Below are positions 32,001 through 39,936 of a DNA stretch of 50,618 nucleotides, piece after piece. Source of the DNA: Kocuria salsicia. Lineage in GTDB: Bacteria; Actinomycetota; Actinomycetes; Actinomycetales; Micrococcaceae. Both the position numbers and the translations under genes were made by a program. Within the stretch, counting starts at the first letter, position 1, and each line of letters opens with the position of its first letter. Below the pieces are notes generated by a model that was not told where the DNA came from, searched no databases, and saw only the letters and a program-made list of their open reading frames with translations. The stretch covers positions 1 through 50,618 of the forward strand of contig NZ_VELE01000012.1 in the NCBI RefSeq assembly GCF_007681555.1, read 5' to 3'.

Positions 32001-32450
32001 CTCGCCCGGGGGAAAAACGATCGGCCCACCGATGAGGACATGCATGAGGTCCTTACCCGCGTGGGCCTGGAGTCCTTCATGGGTGGATTGCCCCAGGGCC
32101 TGGACACACCAGTCGGCCCGAGCGGAGGGAGCCTCTCGGGAGGCCAACGACAACGCATCGCCGTCGCCAGGGCGCTGCTCACCCGCGCCGACGTCCTGCT
32201 CCTCGACGAACCCACCGCTCACCTCGACGCACCCGCTGCCCACTCGCTGATCTCCGACCTGCGCTCAGCACTGTCCGACCGCATCGTCGTGCTCGTGACC
32301 CACCACGCCGAACAACGCACTGGAGCAGACGTTCGCCTCCACCTGCCAGGAGCGCACCAGCACTGCGCACCACAGCCCAGTGACCATGCACAGACCAGTG
32401 ACCATGCGCAGGCTAGAAACGGCGACCGGTCACTGACGCGTGTTCCCTGA
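29004..32450 (+). CDS. cydDC: Fused CydDC ABC exporter for bd oxidase assembly
   Basis: 1148 residues from ATG 29004. It holds two complete ABC half-transporters in one chain. The CydD part has membrane helices at about 10-300, then Walker A GPSGSGKSTLLGVLAG, a signature region LSPGELRRLGLARGL and Walker B RLLLLDEPTAHLD. After a linker rich in E, Q and A comes the CydC part, with a second membrane domain, Walker A GPSGSGKSTLLATLLG, the signature LSGGQRQRIAVARALL and DVLLLDEPTAHLD. CydDC exports glutathione or cysteine-type thiols needed to assemble cytochrome bd. Fused cydDC genes are known in Actinobacteria. Confidence 0.93.
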   Translation: MKRPPLGPGGAATVFTLGLLGALKALALIGMAEALARGIVGVIAHDTAAWQRALLVGVGAGLLRAATTWATQVVAVRAAGRAKRGLRRELATRLLAGGGHDVGATTTVGTIGLDALDDYYARVLPSVTAATTVPLLVGARILAADWVSALIIVLTVPLIPVFMALIGLHSQDKAEESSAALQRLSHHLVELARGLPVLVGLGRIEEQAAALRDVSEQHRHTTMVTLRTAFLSALVLELIATLSVAVVAVFVGVRLVYGDLDLLVGLIALILAPECFAPFRDLGAAFHASQDGMAALHCSREIVAEPPAPDIRRPTPPESNPATINPQPDTPADQAPAVRISGVVVRYPGRPSPAVSGLDAEIPSGTITSVEGPSGSGKSTLLGVLAGTIEAQKGTIHGIDPAAVAWVPQHIHTVGETVLDEIQLYAHDTASTHHALARVGLTGLAEADPNQLSPGELRRLGLARGLVRITAGARLLLLDEPTAHLDPTNAHRIRNLIDNLRGTTTVILASHETEITALADQKVLLGQPASPRGEGAHRQPGTTAPEEQQASDRQGEAFTSSLAETSGGALGELRAFLASTRWRMLGAAALGTASALFAAALTTLSGWLIVRASEQPGIMYLMVAIVGVRFFGIGRAVLRYAERLATHDAVLSATTELRSRIWAGLAARGLASRVLATGGAALEHLVDAADRVRDLAPRVLLPPMAGAGTALGAVVAVMALCPSAVPTLLVAVLGGLLAGPVAALLADRSAARHLTVVRSSVIRRFAAMVAASDELRANDRAKDMLARLDDLEQSADTATRSTAWARGLGEAVVVLACSLSSVLMLATTVEARAAGTISAPVVAALVLLPLGLIDPLLGAVDAVQQWPALAQSLRKVHAVTATTTRHKRPRPPAGLVPAQVQELTLADLAVTWPQAPAPAFRHLQATVRRGRWLVVEGPSGSGKSTLLATLLGHLPAAEGSWQVNGSDSTTFDARQLRRRFAWCPQEAHLFDSTIRGNLLLARGKNDRPTDEDMHEVLTRVGLESFMGGLPQGLDTPVGPSGGSLSGGQRQRIAVARALLTRADVLLLDEPTAHLDAPAAHSLISDLRSALSDRIVVLVTHHAEQRTGADVRLHLPGAHQHCAPQPSDHAQTSDHAQARNGDRSLTRVP

Positions 32451-32635
32451 CCGTCCCGCCAACGCAGAAAATTCCAGGCGTCCCAGATGGGATACAGCCC
32501 TTCCGGGGACTCTGCTCGACCCGTCCTCAGCGCCGGCGCCCGGCTGACCTGCGCTGGCACGGGTTAATCCGGAAGGCTCCGAGAAGACGCCATGGCGAGT
32601 AGGACCATCCCGTGACGAGACACCGCTCGGCTCCC

Positions 32636-33202
32636 TCACGCTCCCGGGGCGATGGAGGTGTCGGTGCTCGCTGTGGCGTCTTCGGCGGGCGGCACGGTGG
32701 CGCGGCGGGGTGAGCGGCCCAGATCTACCACACGGTAGATCAGACCCGCCACCAGACCCCCCAGCAACGGGGCAACCCAAAACAGCCACAGCTGAGACAG
32801 GCTTTCAACACCCCCGATAACCGCGGTGCCGGTGGAGCGGGCCGGATTCAGCGACCCGCCGTCGAAAGGCGCCAGGATGGTGAGCAGGAAGGCGAAGCTC
32901 GCCCCGATCGCCACCGGGGCCAGGACCGCGTTGGCCCGTGGGGCTGTCGAGCCCAGGACCACGAGGACGAACAGCGTCGTCGCCACGAACTCGACCAGAA
33001 GCACGGTGGACCAACCGGCTTGGGAGGTGGAGTTCTCCCCGTAGCCGTTGGCCACCGCCCCCAAGGCCTGGGCGGTGGTGGAGGCATCAATCAGTGTCAT
33101 CAGCACCGCCCACAGCATGCCCACCGCGACCAGCGCCCCGAGCACCTGGGCCACCACGTAGCCGAGGGCGACCTTGGCCGGAGTGCGCCCGGACACGACC
33201 GC
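32636..33202 (-). pseudogene. Aquaporin (MIP family), N-terminal half lost to IS insertion
   Basis: About 189 codons remain, beginning at the IS copy 2 boundary with AVVSGRTPAKVALGYVVAQVLG and ending AEDATASTDTSIAPGA. Three to four helices and the second NPA motif (GGSLNPARSTGTAV) are intact; the first two helices and the first NPA motif are missing. The frame remains open into the antisense of the IS, so a hybrid protein is possible but a working channel is not. Confidence 0.8.
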
Positions 33203-33256
33203 TGAAGCGCCGTGAGTTTGTTGGAGGCTCCTGACCTTGGAAACGAGGATGGAGTT

Positions 33257-33601
33257 ATGCCGAAGGAACTGGCGAATGGGAAGCCGACGACGCGTCGCTA
33301 CTCGGACGAGGAGAAGGCCGCCGCGGTGCGGATGGTGAGGACGCTGCGGGCCGAGCTCGGGGTCACGCAAGGAACCGTGCAGCGAGTCGCGACGCAGCTC
33401 GGGTACGGGGTCGAATCCGTGCGGATGTGGGTGAAGCAGGCCGACATCGACGAGGGTGTCACCTCCGGCGTGAGCTCGGCGGAGGCGCAGCGGGTGAAAG
33501 AGCTCGAGCAAGAAGTCCGCGAGCTTCGCCGGGCCAACGAGGTGCTGAAGCGGGCTGCGTCTTTCTTCGGGGCGGAGCTCGACCGCCACTACCGGAAGTA
33601 G
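33257..33601 (+). CDS. IS3-family transposase OrfA (copy 2)
   Basis: Protein identical to the OrfA of copy 1: a 114-residue HTH plus coiled-coil protein from ATG 33257. Confidence 0.9.
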   Translation: MPKELANGKPTTRRYSDEEKAAAVRMVRTLRAELGVTQGTVQRVATQLGYGVESVRMWVKQADIDEGVTSGVSSAEAQRVKELEQEVRELRRANEVLKRAASFFGAELDRHYRK

Positions 33602-34521
33602 TCGCGTTCATCGACGCGAACAAGGACGACCTCGTCGACGGTCGCCGGCTCGGAGTCGAGCTCATCTGCAGACAGTTGCAGGTGGCTCCGAGCAGCTACT
33701 ACGCCGCTAAGACCCGCACCCCGTCCGCCCGTGCCCAGCGGGACGAGGAGCTGATCCCGCGGCTCGTCGAGCTGTGGGAGGCGAACTACCGGGTCTACGG
33801 GGTCCGCAAGCTCTGGAAGGCGGCCCGGCGGGCGGGGATCGCGATCGGCCGCGACCAGACCGCGAGGTTGATGAAGGTGGCAGGGATCGAGGGCGCAAGG
33901 CGCTCGAAACGGGTGAAGACGACCAGGCCGGATCCGGCGTCCGCGCGACACCCGGATCTGGTGCAGCGGGAGTTCACCGCGACCGCTCCGAACCGGCTCT
34001 GGGTGACGGATCTGACGTTCGTGGCGACCTGGGCCGGTGTCGCGTACGTGTGCTTCATCATCGACGCGTTCTCCCGCATGATCGTCGGGTGGCGGGTCGC
34101 GTCGCACATGCGCACCGAGATGATCCTCGACGCCATCGAGATGGCCCGCTGGTCCAGAGGTCACCGCCACGCGGACCTGCGGTGTCACAGCGACGCGGGG
34201 TCTCAATTCACGTCCATTCGCTACGGCGAACGCCTCGCGGAGATCGGCGCGACGCCGTCGATCGGGACCGTCGGTGACAGCTATGACAATGCCCTGGCCG
34301 AGACGGTGAACGGGTACTACAAGGCCGAACTCGTCCGCGGGCCGGCCCGGTCCGGGCCGTGGAAGACGGTCGAGAATCTCGAGCTCGCCACCCTCGGTTG
34401 GGTGCACTGGCACAACACGCAGCGCCTCCACAGCTACCTCGGCGACGTCCCGCCCGCCGAGTTCGAGAACGCGTTCTATGCTGTCCAAGCCGACCGCGAA
34501 CACCTGGTCGGAATCAAATAG
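33562..34521 (+). CDS. IS3-family transposase OrfB (copy 2)
   Basis: Protein identical to the OrfB of copy 1, with an intact DDE core. Expected as a -1 frameshift product; the start given is arbitrary as in copy 1. Confidence 0.85.
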   Translation, partial: FLRGGARPPLPEVVAFIDANKDDLVDGRRLGVELICRQLQVAPSSYYAAKTRTPSARAQRDEELIPRLVELWEANYRVYGVRKLWKAARRAGIAIGRDQTARLMKVAGIEGARRSKRVKTTRPDPASARHPDLVQREFTATAPNRLWVTDLTFVATWAGVAYVCFIIDAFSRMIVGWRVASHMRTEMILDAIEMARWSRGHRHADLRCHSDAGSQFTSIRYGERLAEIGATPSIGTVGDSYDNALAETVNGYYKAELVRGPARSGPWKTVENLELATLGWVHWHNTQRLHSYLGDVPPAEFENAFYAVQADREHLVGIK

Positions 34522-34562
34522 CGCGAGTCTCCATCAGACCCAGGGCGCTTCAGGAGGCAAGT

Positions 34563-36035
34563 GTGGCGGAGACTGCGGTAAACCTGATCGATGATCGTCA
34601 GGTGACCGCGGCGCTTCTCGCCAATCCGCTTGACTGGCGGGTGCGGGTGGTTGAGGAGATTTCAATTGATGCCGCCACCACATGCATGCGCCGGAGGTCG
34701 TTGCAGGTGGCGCCGCTGCGTCAGCACCTCAGTACGGAAGTTTCAGTAGAGATCACCCACGCGCTGCTCGTGCTCCCTGTTGCCCCGATGCCCCGTGGGC
34801 CGCTCTTGGACTTCGATGCGCAGGGCCCAGACGGGGACGGCTGGGTACTGCCGAGACTCGAGATAGCGGAGCGGCAGTCGCTCTATCTGACAGAGGTGGC
34901 GGCATCCTGCGGCCAAGAGGTGACCCCGGAGCTGCACACGTTGCTCAACGCGGTGTGCGGTTTCACGGGAGAGCTGTTGTCTGACACCAAGGAGATTTCT
35001 TTGGTGGAGTACCTCCAGGATGGACTGGGTCGGGCCGTGCCAACAAAGACATTGGCCAGATGGGAGGGAGTAAGTGACACCTGCCGAGAGGTGCTACGGC
35101 CCCGCATCGATGTTTTTCGCGACTATTCGGCTCCGGAAAATCCGGCACTAGTGCTACCCGAGTTCTTCGTTTCCGGGGCACTAAGCACGGACGAAGAGGC
35201 CTGCGAATTGCTTGACCAGTACCGCGACTTAGTAGTGGCCATGGATCAGCAGGCAAGCGACTCAGAGCCCAATGCCGCAGGAGAGTTCCTCAACGTCCTC
35301 GCGGACTATGCCAACAACTACGATCTGATGGTGGCCATGCGCGCCCCACTGGATGAGCCGTTCTTGGTGAAGATCGCTGAACGCCGCGATGTGCACTTGT
35401 CGCGGGTACGGAATCGCGGGACCCAAGAACTCGTGATCGCCGACGCGCAGACGAATCATGTGACCTTCAAGGTCTCGGACCCGAATGTCTGGATCCAAGA
35501 CTTCCGTGCATTGAAGCCCGGCTCAGACGACTACTCCTACGGGGCATTTCAGACGCGCGAAGATCCCCAGAACCGCGCCTTCTACGCCCATGACATCGAG
35601 CGCGACTACCGAATACGACTTAGTTTTCAGCTCAGGCTGCTGCGTCGCCTCCAACTGGTGCCATACCTCGTCACTGGCCTGTTAGTGCTACTGATCCTCG
35701 CCCTGGTGACCGAGCAACCCACGGACCTACGGTCACTTGCGCTCATCGTCGGTCCGGCGGCCCTTGCCGCTTCAGTCCTACTGGGGCGCGAGCCCTCCAC
35801 GCTGGGCTCACGCTTGAGGTGGGTTAGTTCGGCAGCCTTAAGTGTCACTCTTCTGGCTCTGATTCTTGTCTCGAGCATTCTGTACATACGGAGTCCAAGC
35901 GACAGTCGAACCGACACCGAGACTGGCTCTCGACCTAGCACGTCCCCTACCGCTAGTGCCCCTACCCCGGGGTCTGTACGCCCGACTGCCCCAGCCCAAA
36001 ATTCCGCACAACCGAGTGTTCCCACCGATGAGTAG
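34563..36035 (+). CDS. Unknown protein with C-terminal membrane anchor
   Basis: 490 residues from GTG 34563 with GGAGG (34553-34557) immediately outside the IS right end. The first 350 or so residues are soluble, acidic and without a domain I recognise. Three hydrophobic segments follow (LVPYLVTGLLVLLILALV, LALIVGPAALAASVLLG, LSVTLLALILVSSILYI), then a Ser/Thr/Pro-rich tail. Codons are markedly less GC-biased than elsewhere (many TTA, CTT, AAT and GAA), pointing to separate origin. Together with the next small gene it may form a two-gene accessory unit. Whether an original N terminus was lost to the IS cannot be told from here. Confidence 0.7.
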   Translation: MAETAVNLIDDRQVTAALLANPLDWRVRVVEEISIDAATTCMRRRSLQVAPLRQHLSTEVSVEITHALLVLPVAPMPRGPLLDFDAQGPDGDGWVLPRLEIAERQSLYLTEVAASCGQEVTPELHTLLNAVCGFTGELLSDTKEISLVEYLQDGLGRAVPTKTLARWEGVSDTCREVLRPRIDVFRDYSAPENPALVLPEFFVSGALSTDEEACELLDQYRDLVVAMDQQASDSEPNAAGEFLNVLADYANNYDLMVAMRAPLDEPFLVKIAERRDVHLSRVRNRGTQELVIADAQTNHVTFKVSDPNVWIQDFRALKPGSDDYSYGAFQTREDPQNRAFYAHDIERDYRIRLSFQLRLLRRLQLVPYLVTGLLVLLILALVTEQPTDLRSLALIVGPAALAASVLLGREPSTLGSRLRWVSSAALSVTLLALILVSSILYIRSPSDSRTDTETGSRPSTSPTASAPTPGSVRPTAPAQNSAQPSVPTDE

Positions 36036-36055
36036 AATGACCCCTAGGAGGCATC

Positions 36056-36220
36056 ATGGCGAAGAACACTGGGCGCGGATCTAGGCGAGGCGCCGTGGCC
36101 GGCCGATCTCAGATGAGGACGGCCTCCGGCACTTGGGTGAAGCGCGACAGCTCCACCGGCCGGTTTGTCCAAGCAAAACAAAGCGGCGGTAGCTTCAAAG
36201 GCATTCGCAAGGAAAAGTAG
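36056..36220 (+). CDS. 54-residue small basic protein
   Basis: ATG 36056 follows CCTAGGAGGCATC, 20 bp after the previous stop. The 54 residues are highly basic: MAKNTGRGSRRGAVAGRSQM, then WVKRDSSTGRFVQAKQ and SFKGIRKEK. This pattern (GxGSRxGAVxGR, KRDxxTGRF, FKGxRKE) recurs in small uncharacterised bacterial proteins that I remember without a known function; the basic character suggests nucleic-acid binding. It is probably cotranscribed with the membrane-anchored protein before it. Confidence 0.75.
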   Translation: MAKNTGRGSRRGAVAGRSQMRTASGTWVKRDSSTGRFVQAKQSGGSFKGIRKEK

Positions 36221-36727
36221 ACCCGCTCATCAGCCACCGCTGCACCAGGACATTGCAAACACTGTGGGCCACAGCAAACTATCTGCTGCCTATGGACGCA
36301 TTGCAGTAGAGGGGTGACTCAACCGTCCCTTCTCCCTTTCATACTCAGCTGCACCATGACCACTATTTGAGTTCGGTCAGTTCACCGGGTCGGGTTCGAC
36401 GCCAGCGACGGTGGCGGGTTCGGCGGTCAAAGTCTCAACAGGCCGCGGGGGACTGCCACCGCCTCCTCAGACACCTGCGAGGCGCAGGTGGCCTCCAACT
36501 GCACGGCAAACACGGTCTCATCCATCGCCTTCACGTCCTGACATGTGGGGGAAAACAGCCACGCTCAGCGGTGACTGACCCCCTCATGGCATCATGAAAC
36601 ATGATGCTCGTCAAGAGGGTTAAGCATCACGGTTCATGAAGCGCCCAGGACCATAAACCCTAGTAACCTAGGGGTTACTGAAGTGCACCTGAAACCCACG
36701 AGATACAGCAGATCGGAAGGCCCCACC
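36221..36727. other. Intergenic, no gene recognised
   Basis: About 500 bp. Open frames on both strands lack ribosome sites. The right part (36585-36700) is AT-richer and likely holds the promoter of the following HTH genes. Confidence 0.45.
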
Positions 36728-37120
36728 ATGGACTACGCCACCCTGGCCGCGACCACCGCCCGTCTGGGGTTCCGCCCCCAGGACGTGGCCGAGACCGTGG
36801 GCATGGACGCCCGCCGGTTCCGCCGGATCCGCACCGGCAAGTATGAGGTGCCCGACTGGCTGGCCGAGAAGGTCACCTCCTGGGCCCAGGAGGTCGATGC
36901 CGACGCGGACACGGCGCTGGGCCTGCATCTGGCCGAGCACGAATCCACTGGGGGGCCGGTGACCCTGACCCGCTACCCCGCCAAGGGCTTTTTGGCCCGG
37001 GCCGAGCACGGCGTGAAGGCCACCAGTGTGGAGACCTGGGATGCCTACCTCGCACTGATCACTCTGGGACTGGACGCCGCCGGGGTGCCCTACACCTTCA
37101 CCACCCGGAGCTGGGCGTGA
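36728..37120 (+). CDS. YdiL-like HTH protein, paralogue 1
   Basis: 130 residues from ATG 36728 behind CGGAAGG. An N-terminal helix-turn-helix-like part (LAATTARLGFRPQDVAETVGMDARRFRRIRTGKYEVPDWL) is followed by a helical C-terminal domain ending LALITLGLDAAGVPYTF. The layout resembles the YdiL/DUF1870 type of small regulators. A clear paralogue is encoded at 37650-38036 (shared LTRY, W-D-x-x-L and LDAAGVP blocks). It overlaps the next gene (GTGA), so the two are coupled. Confidence 0.65.
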   Translation: MDYATLAATTARLGFRPQDVAETVGMDARRFRRIRTGKYEVPDWLAEKVTSWAQEVDADADTALGLHLAEHESTGGPVTLTRYPAKGFLARAEHGVKATSVETWDAYLALITLGLDAAGVPYTFTTRSWA

Positions 37121-37470
37121 GCGCACCCGGCTCCGACTACACCCCGGCGGCCCTGGCGGTGCTGCGTTCCCAGCTGGGATTGAGCATTAAAGACCTCGCC
37201 GGTGTGGCCGGGGTCAGCGAACGCCGCGCCCACGCCTGGCTGGCCGGCACCGGGCACCCCTCCCCCGCCGCCGCGGCCCGCCTGGACACCGCCCACCGCA
37301 CCTTCCAGCAGCAGCTACGCGAGCGCCTGGCCGTGCTCCTGCGTTCGCGGACCCGCCCGGTGGTGTTGAGGGTGGCCGGTGAGGACGAGGTGGCCCAGGT
37401 CGCGGCCCTGGCCATGGTCTTGGAGCTGCGCGGGATCCCCTACCGCCTCGAGGACACCACCACGGTCTGA
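37117..37470 (+). CDS. XRE-like HTH protein
   Basis: 117 residues from GTG 37117, overlapping the upstream stop. Residues about 10-45 form a standard XRE helix-turn-helix (LRSQLGLSIKDLAGVAGVSERRAHAWLAGTG), and the rest is helical with Arg-rich patches and an ELRGIPYRLED end that echoes the DAAGVPY motif of its neighbour. It is a likely DNA-binding partner of the YdiL-like protein. Confidence 0.7.
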   Translation: MSAPGSDYTPAALAVLRSQLGLSIKDLAGVAGVSERRAHAWLAGTGHPSPAAAARLDTAHRTFQQQLRERLAVLLRSRTRPVVLRVAGEDEVAQVAALAMVLELRGIPYRLEDTTTV

Positions 37471-37649
37471 GTCCTGCCCCGTCGGGGTCGGGAACGCGGG
37501 GGCTGTGGTGATGAACCGTTCGCAGGTGCGCACGATGTGGTCATAGGCTGCCGCCGCGGTCACCGCATGCTCCTGCTGCATCTGCTCGCGCACGGCCCGC
37601 GCCTCGCGCGCCACCACGTGCAACTCGGCTTCCAGCTGGCCCATCGGGA

Positions 37650-38036
37650 TCACTGGCCGATCGTGGTGATCTGGTGCGGGACACCGGCAGCGTCTAGGGC
37701 GCGCAGGATCAGCCCGAGGTGATAGTCCCAGGCCTGGATGGAGGAGGCGTGGGCGCCGATCTCCTTGGGCAGCAGGGCGTGCTGCGCGTAGCGGGTCAGC
37801 TGGGCCGGTGCCTGCTCGGTCTCCCAGGCGGCGGTGGCCTCGGCCACCGTGTTGGCCACCGCGGTGGTGGTCTCCTCCCACCACGCGCTCACGACTTCCC
37901 CCACATGCTCGGGCACCTGGCCGTGGCCGTTGAGCACCTCCCGGGCGCGCCCGTCGAGCTCGGTGAAGATCGAGTCCAGGTCGCGGGCAGTGAAGCCGAG
38001 CAGACCGGTTTTCAGACGGAACTCGTCCGGGCTCAC
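37650..38036 (-). CDS. YdiL-like HTH protein, paralogue 2
   Basis: 128 residues from GTG 38036, whose start overlaps the stop of the tandem-HTH gene (GTGA). Matches the protein at 36728 in the LGFTARDLDSI, LTRYAQHALLP, IQAWDYHLGLILRALDAAGVPHQI blocks. Convergent with the XRE-like gene across a 180-bp gap without a strong terminator. Function unknown; probably regulatory. Confidence 0.65.
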   Translation of the reverse strand: MSPDEFRLKTGLLGFTARDLDSIFTELDGRAREVLNGHGQVPEHVGEVVSAWWEETTTAVANTVAEATAAWETEQAPAQLTRYAQHALLPKEIGAHASSIQAWDYHLGLILRALDAAGVPHQITTIGQ

Positions 38037-38845
38037 TTGACCCCCTCCTTCGCCTCGCCCACCTGCGCGGCCCAGGTGCGCAGGGTGTCCTCACCCCAGG
38101 CCTGAGCTGCGGGGGAGGCCATCAGCGCCTCCGGGGCCAACGGGTGGGCGCGCAGGGCCTTGTTGAAGTCCCCCGGGGCCATGCCCAGCAGCTTCGCGGC
38201 CTCGGTGTGGGGGTAGAGCTGCACCGGGGTCGGCTTGCGGCGCTTGATCGGGGTCTCCGTGGCCTCCGCCCACTCGTTGAGGCTGGCCGCGGTCCAGGCC
38301 CTCTCCGTGCTGGGGGTGATCAGCACCGCATCCGGGGCCAGGGGGTGCTCAGCCAGCAGCCGCTCGAACCCGGCGGCGGTCAGGTTCATCAACCCCGCCG
38401 CATCCCCCAGACCGTAGAGCCCAACCGGACGAGGAGTGTGGGGGGCAGCCACCTGCTCACGCATCGACGCCAGCCACGCCTTCAACGTCGCCGGCTTCCA
38501 CACCGGCGACGGCTCCCCCTCCGGGGACCGTCTCACCCACGCATCCGCCGGGATCTCCCCCCGAGAGCGCCGGTAGACGTTGAACGTCGGGTACGGGATC
38601 CCCAGGTACTGCGCCGCCGCCTGAGGCGGGTAGTAGCTCTGCGGCTCCCCCACCTCAGTCTTGCCCCAGTTCTTCACGGTCTCCGCCGTCCACACCGGCT
38701 GCGGTTTGCGATCCGCGCTCGCTGGTACGAGCACGGCGTCGGGGTCTTGCTGGCCCTTGGCCACCCAGATGTTGAAGTTCGCACGGGTGACCCCGAGCAG
38801 GGCCGCGGCGGCCCCGGGGGAGTAGTAGGTCGGTGTGGTGGTCAT
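38033..38845 (-). CDS. Four-module tandem helix-turn-helix protein
   Basis: 270 residues from ATG 38845 behind GGGAGCACACC. The protein is four repeats of about 60 residues, each starting (L/Y)Y-x(4)-AA-x-LLG-(V/I/M) as in excisionase/MerR-type HTH modules and ending in a W-x-x-x-(T/S)L-x-x-W(A/G/L) block: YYSPGAAAALLGVTRANFNIW, YYPPQAAAQYLGIPYPTFNVY, LYGLGDAAGLMNLTAAGFERL and LYPHTEAAKLLGMAPGDFNKA. A three-module relative is encoded at 49965-50525. Such arrays could read a long repetitive DNA site. Its promoter has the TGTATTGT box of the region 1 set. Confidence 0.75.
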   Translation of the reverse strand: MTTTPTYYSPGAAAALLGVTRANFNIWVAKGQQDPDAVLVPASADRKPQPVWTAETVKNWGKTEVGEPQSYYPPQAAAQYLGIPYPTFNVYRRSRGEIPADAWVRRSPEGEPSPVWKPATLKAWLASMREQVAAPHTPRPVGLYGLGDAAGLMNLTAAGFERLLAEHPLAPDAVLITPSTERAWTAASLNEWAEATETPIKRRKPTPVQLYPHTEAAKLLGMAPGDFNKALRAHPLAPEALMASPAAQAWGEDTLRTWAAQVGEAKEGVK

Positions 38846-38880
38846 GGTGTGCTCCCGTCTCCGTGTGGTGATGTATCCAT

Positions 38881-38915
38881 ACAATACACTTTAGTTAGAT
38901 AGTTGTCTTTATTGT
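38881..38915. promoter_or_regulatory. Divergent TATTGT promoters
   Basis: On the minus strand, TGTATTGT (TATTGT at 38886-38881, with AAGACA 17 bp before it) drives the tandem-HTH gene. On the plus strand, TATTGT at 38910-38915, followed by TTTTGCC and TTGTACTTG, faces the CPBP gene. Both resemble the shared promoter of region 1, but the GGGGC/GCCCC hairpin is missing. Confidence 0.5.
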
Positions 38916-38964
38916 TTTGCCATGTTGTACTTGGCCAACCTCGTAGACCGTCAAGGAGCAACCC

Positions 38965-39936
38965 ATGGCCACCACTCCCCGCCCCTCCACATCCACCGCG
39001 GACAGAGCCCTGAGCTCTCTGGGCCACATCGCCCAGACCATCGCAAACCACCCCCTCACCATGTGGGGCATGGCCGCAGCCCTCTGGGCGCTCGGGTTCC
39101 TGGGACCCACCCGCCAGGCTGTGAAACTGATGCTTCACCCGCTACCTGACGGGCAGCTGCCCTGGACCACCAACCTCGAGGTGGCCGTCGGCACCGCCTT
39201 TGTTGCCGTGGTGAACGTGGTACTGACCTGCGCCATGCTGAAAACCTGGGGGTTCTCACTCACCAACGCCGGCATCCTGCCCCGCCGGGACCGCCGGGAG
39301 TGGTTCTGGATCCCCGCAGCCTGCCTCATGGCCTGCGGCGCGAACCTCATCAAATCGGTGATGACCGATCGCGCCCTGGCATGGTTCCCCGAGCACACCC
39401 ACCTCTACCGCTCCCAGGCCACCACCGACGAGGCGCTGCCCAGCCTGCTGGTCACCATGCTCACCGCCGGGCCATCCGAGGAGATCGTGCTGGTGCCGGG
39501 CCTGATCCTGCTGCTGGTCGCAGGCCGCTGCCCACTGTGGCTGGCGACCACCATCGCCGTCGCCGCCCGCACCGCTTTCCACCTCTACTACGGGGCCCCC
39601 GTCGCCGCCGGGGTCATCGTGTGGGCCCTACTGCTCGTGGTGATCTGGCAGGTCACCGGCAGCGCCCTCGGCGCAGTAGCAGCCCACATGCTCAACAACC
39701 TCATCGCCGCCATCTCCCACGCCCCGGGCACCAGCACCGACGCCTGGGAGAGCGCCTTCACCTGGGTCAGCGTGGCCGGGCTCGTCCTCATGATCGCGCT
39801 CATCCCCCACGCCATCCGCACCCTCCGGGGACTGAAAGCCACCTCCACCCCCGGGCACCGCAACACCCACCTCACCCACTGCCCACCCCTCGCCGCCAGC
39901 TTCCACCCCACCCTCACCAGGAAGGCCACAACATGA
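38965..39936 (+). CDS. CPBP-family intramembrane metalloprotease
   Basis: 323 residues from ATG 38965 behind AAGGAGC. About eight membrane segments. The CPBP/Abi motifs are E172-E173 (GPSEEIVLVPGL), R202-x-x-x-H206 (AARTAFHLYYG) and H241-x-x-x-N245 (AAHMLNNLIAA). Members process prenylated proteins or pheromones and can serve in bacteriocin self-immunity or phage defence. It is divergent from the tandem-HTH regulator and coupled (ATGA) to a small protein. Confidence 0.85.
   Translation: MATTPRPSTSTADRALSSLGHIAQTIANHPLTMWGMAAALWALGFLGPTRQAVKLMLHPLPDGQLPWTTNLEVAVGTAFVAVVNVVLTCAMLKTWGFSLTNAGILPRRDRREWFWIPAACLMACGANLIKSVMTDRALAWFPEHTHLYRSQATTDEALPSLLVTMLTAGPSEEIVLVPGLILLLVAGRCPLWLATTIAVAARTAFHLYYGAPVAAGVIVWALLLVVIWQVTGSALGAVAAHMLNNLIAAISHAPGTSTDAWESAFTWVSVAGLVLMIALIPHAIRTLRGLKATSTPGHRNTHLTHCPPLAASFHPTLTRKATT

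Larger units (their letters stand above)
21641..34552. mobile_element. Composite-transposon-like segment flanked by direct IS3 copies
   Basis: Two apparently identical 1350-bp IS3-family copies (21641-22990 and 33203-34552), both on the plus strand, bracket an M23 gene, M56-BlaI, cydABDC and a cut aquaporin. No short target duplication is seen at the outer ends (TCG versus GGA) or around either copy, so the unit may have arisen or been reshaped by recombination rather than by a single transposition. Confidence 0.6.
33203..34552 (+). mobile_element. IS3-family element, copy 2
   Basis: Appears identical over 1350 bp to copy 1 at 21641-22990, with the same inverted repeats. Its left end cuts the aquaporin gene. 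The right end lies directly against the ribosome site of the gene at 34563. Confidence 0.92.
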
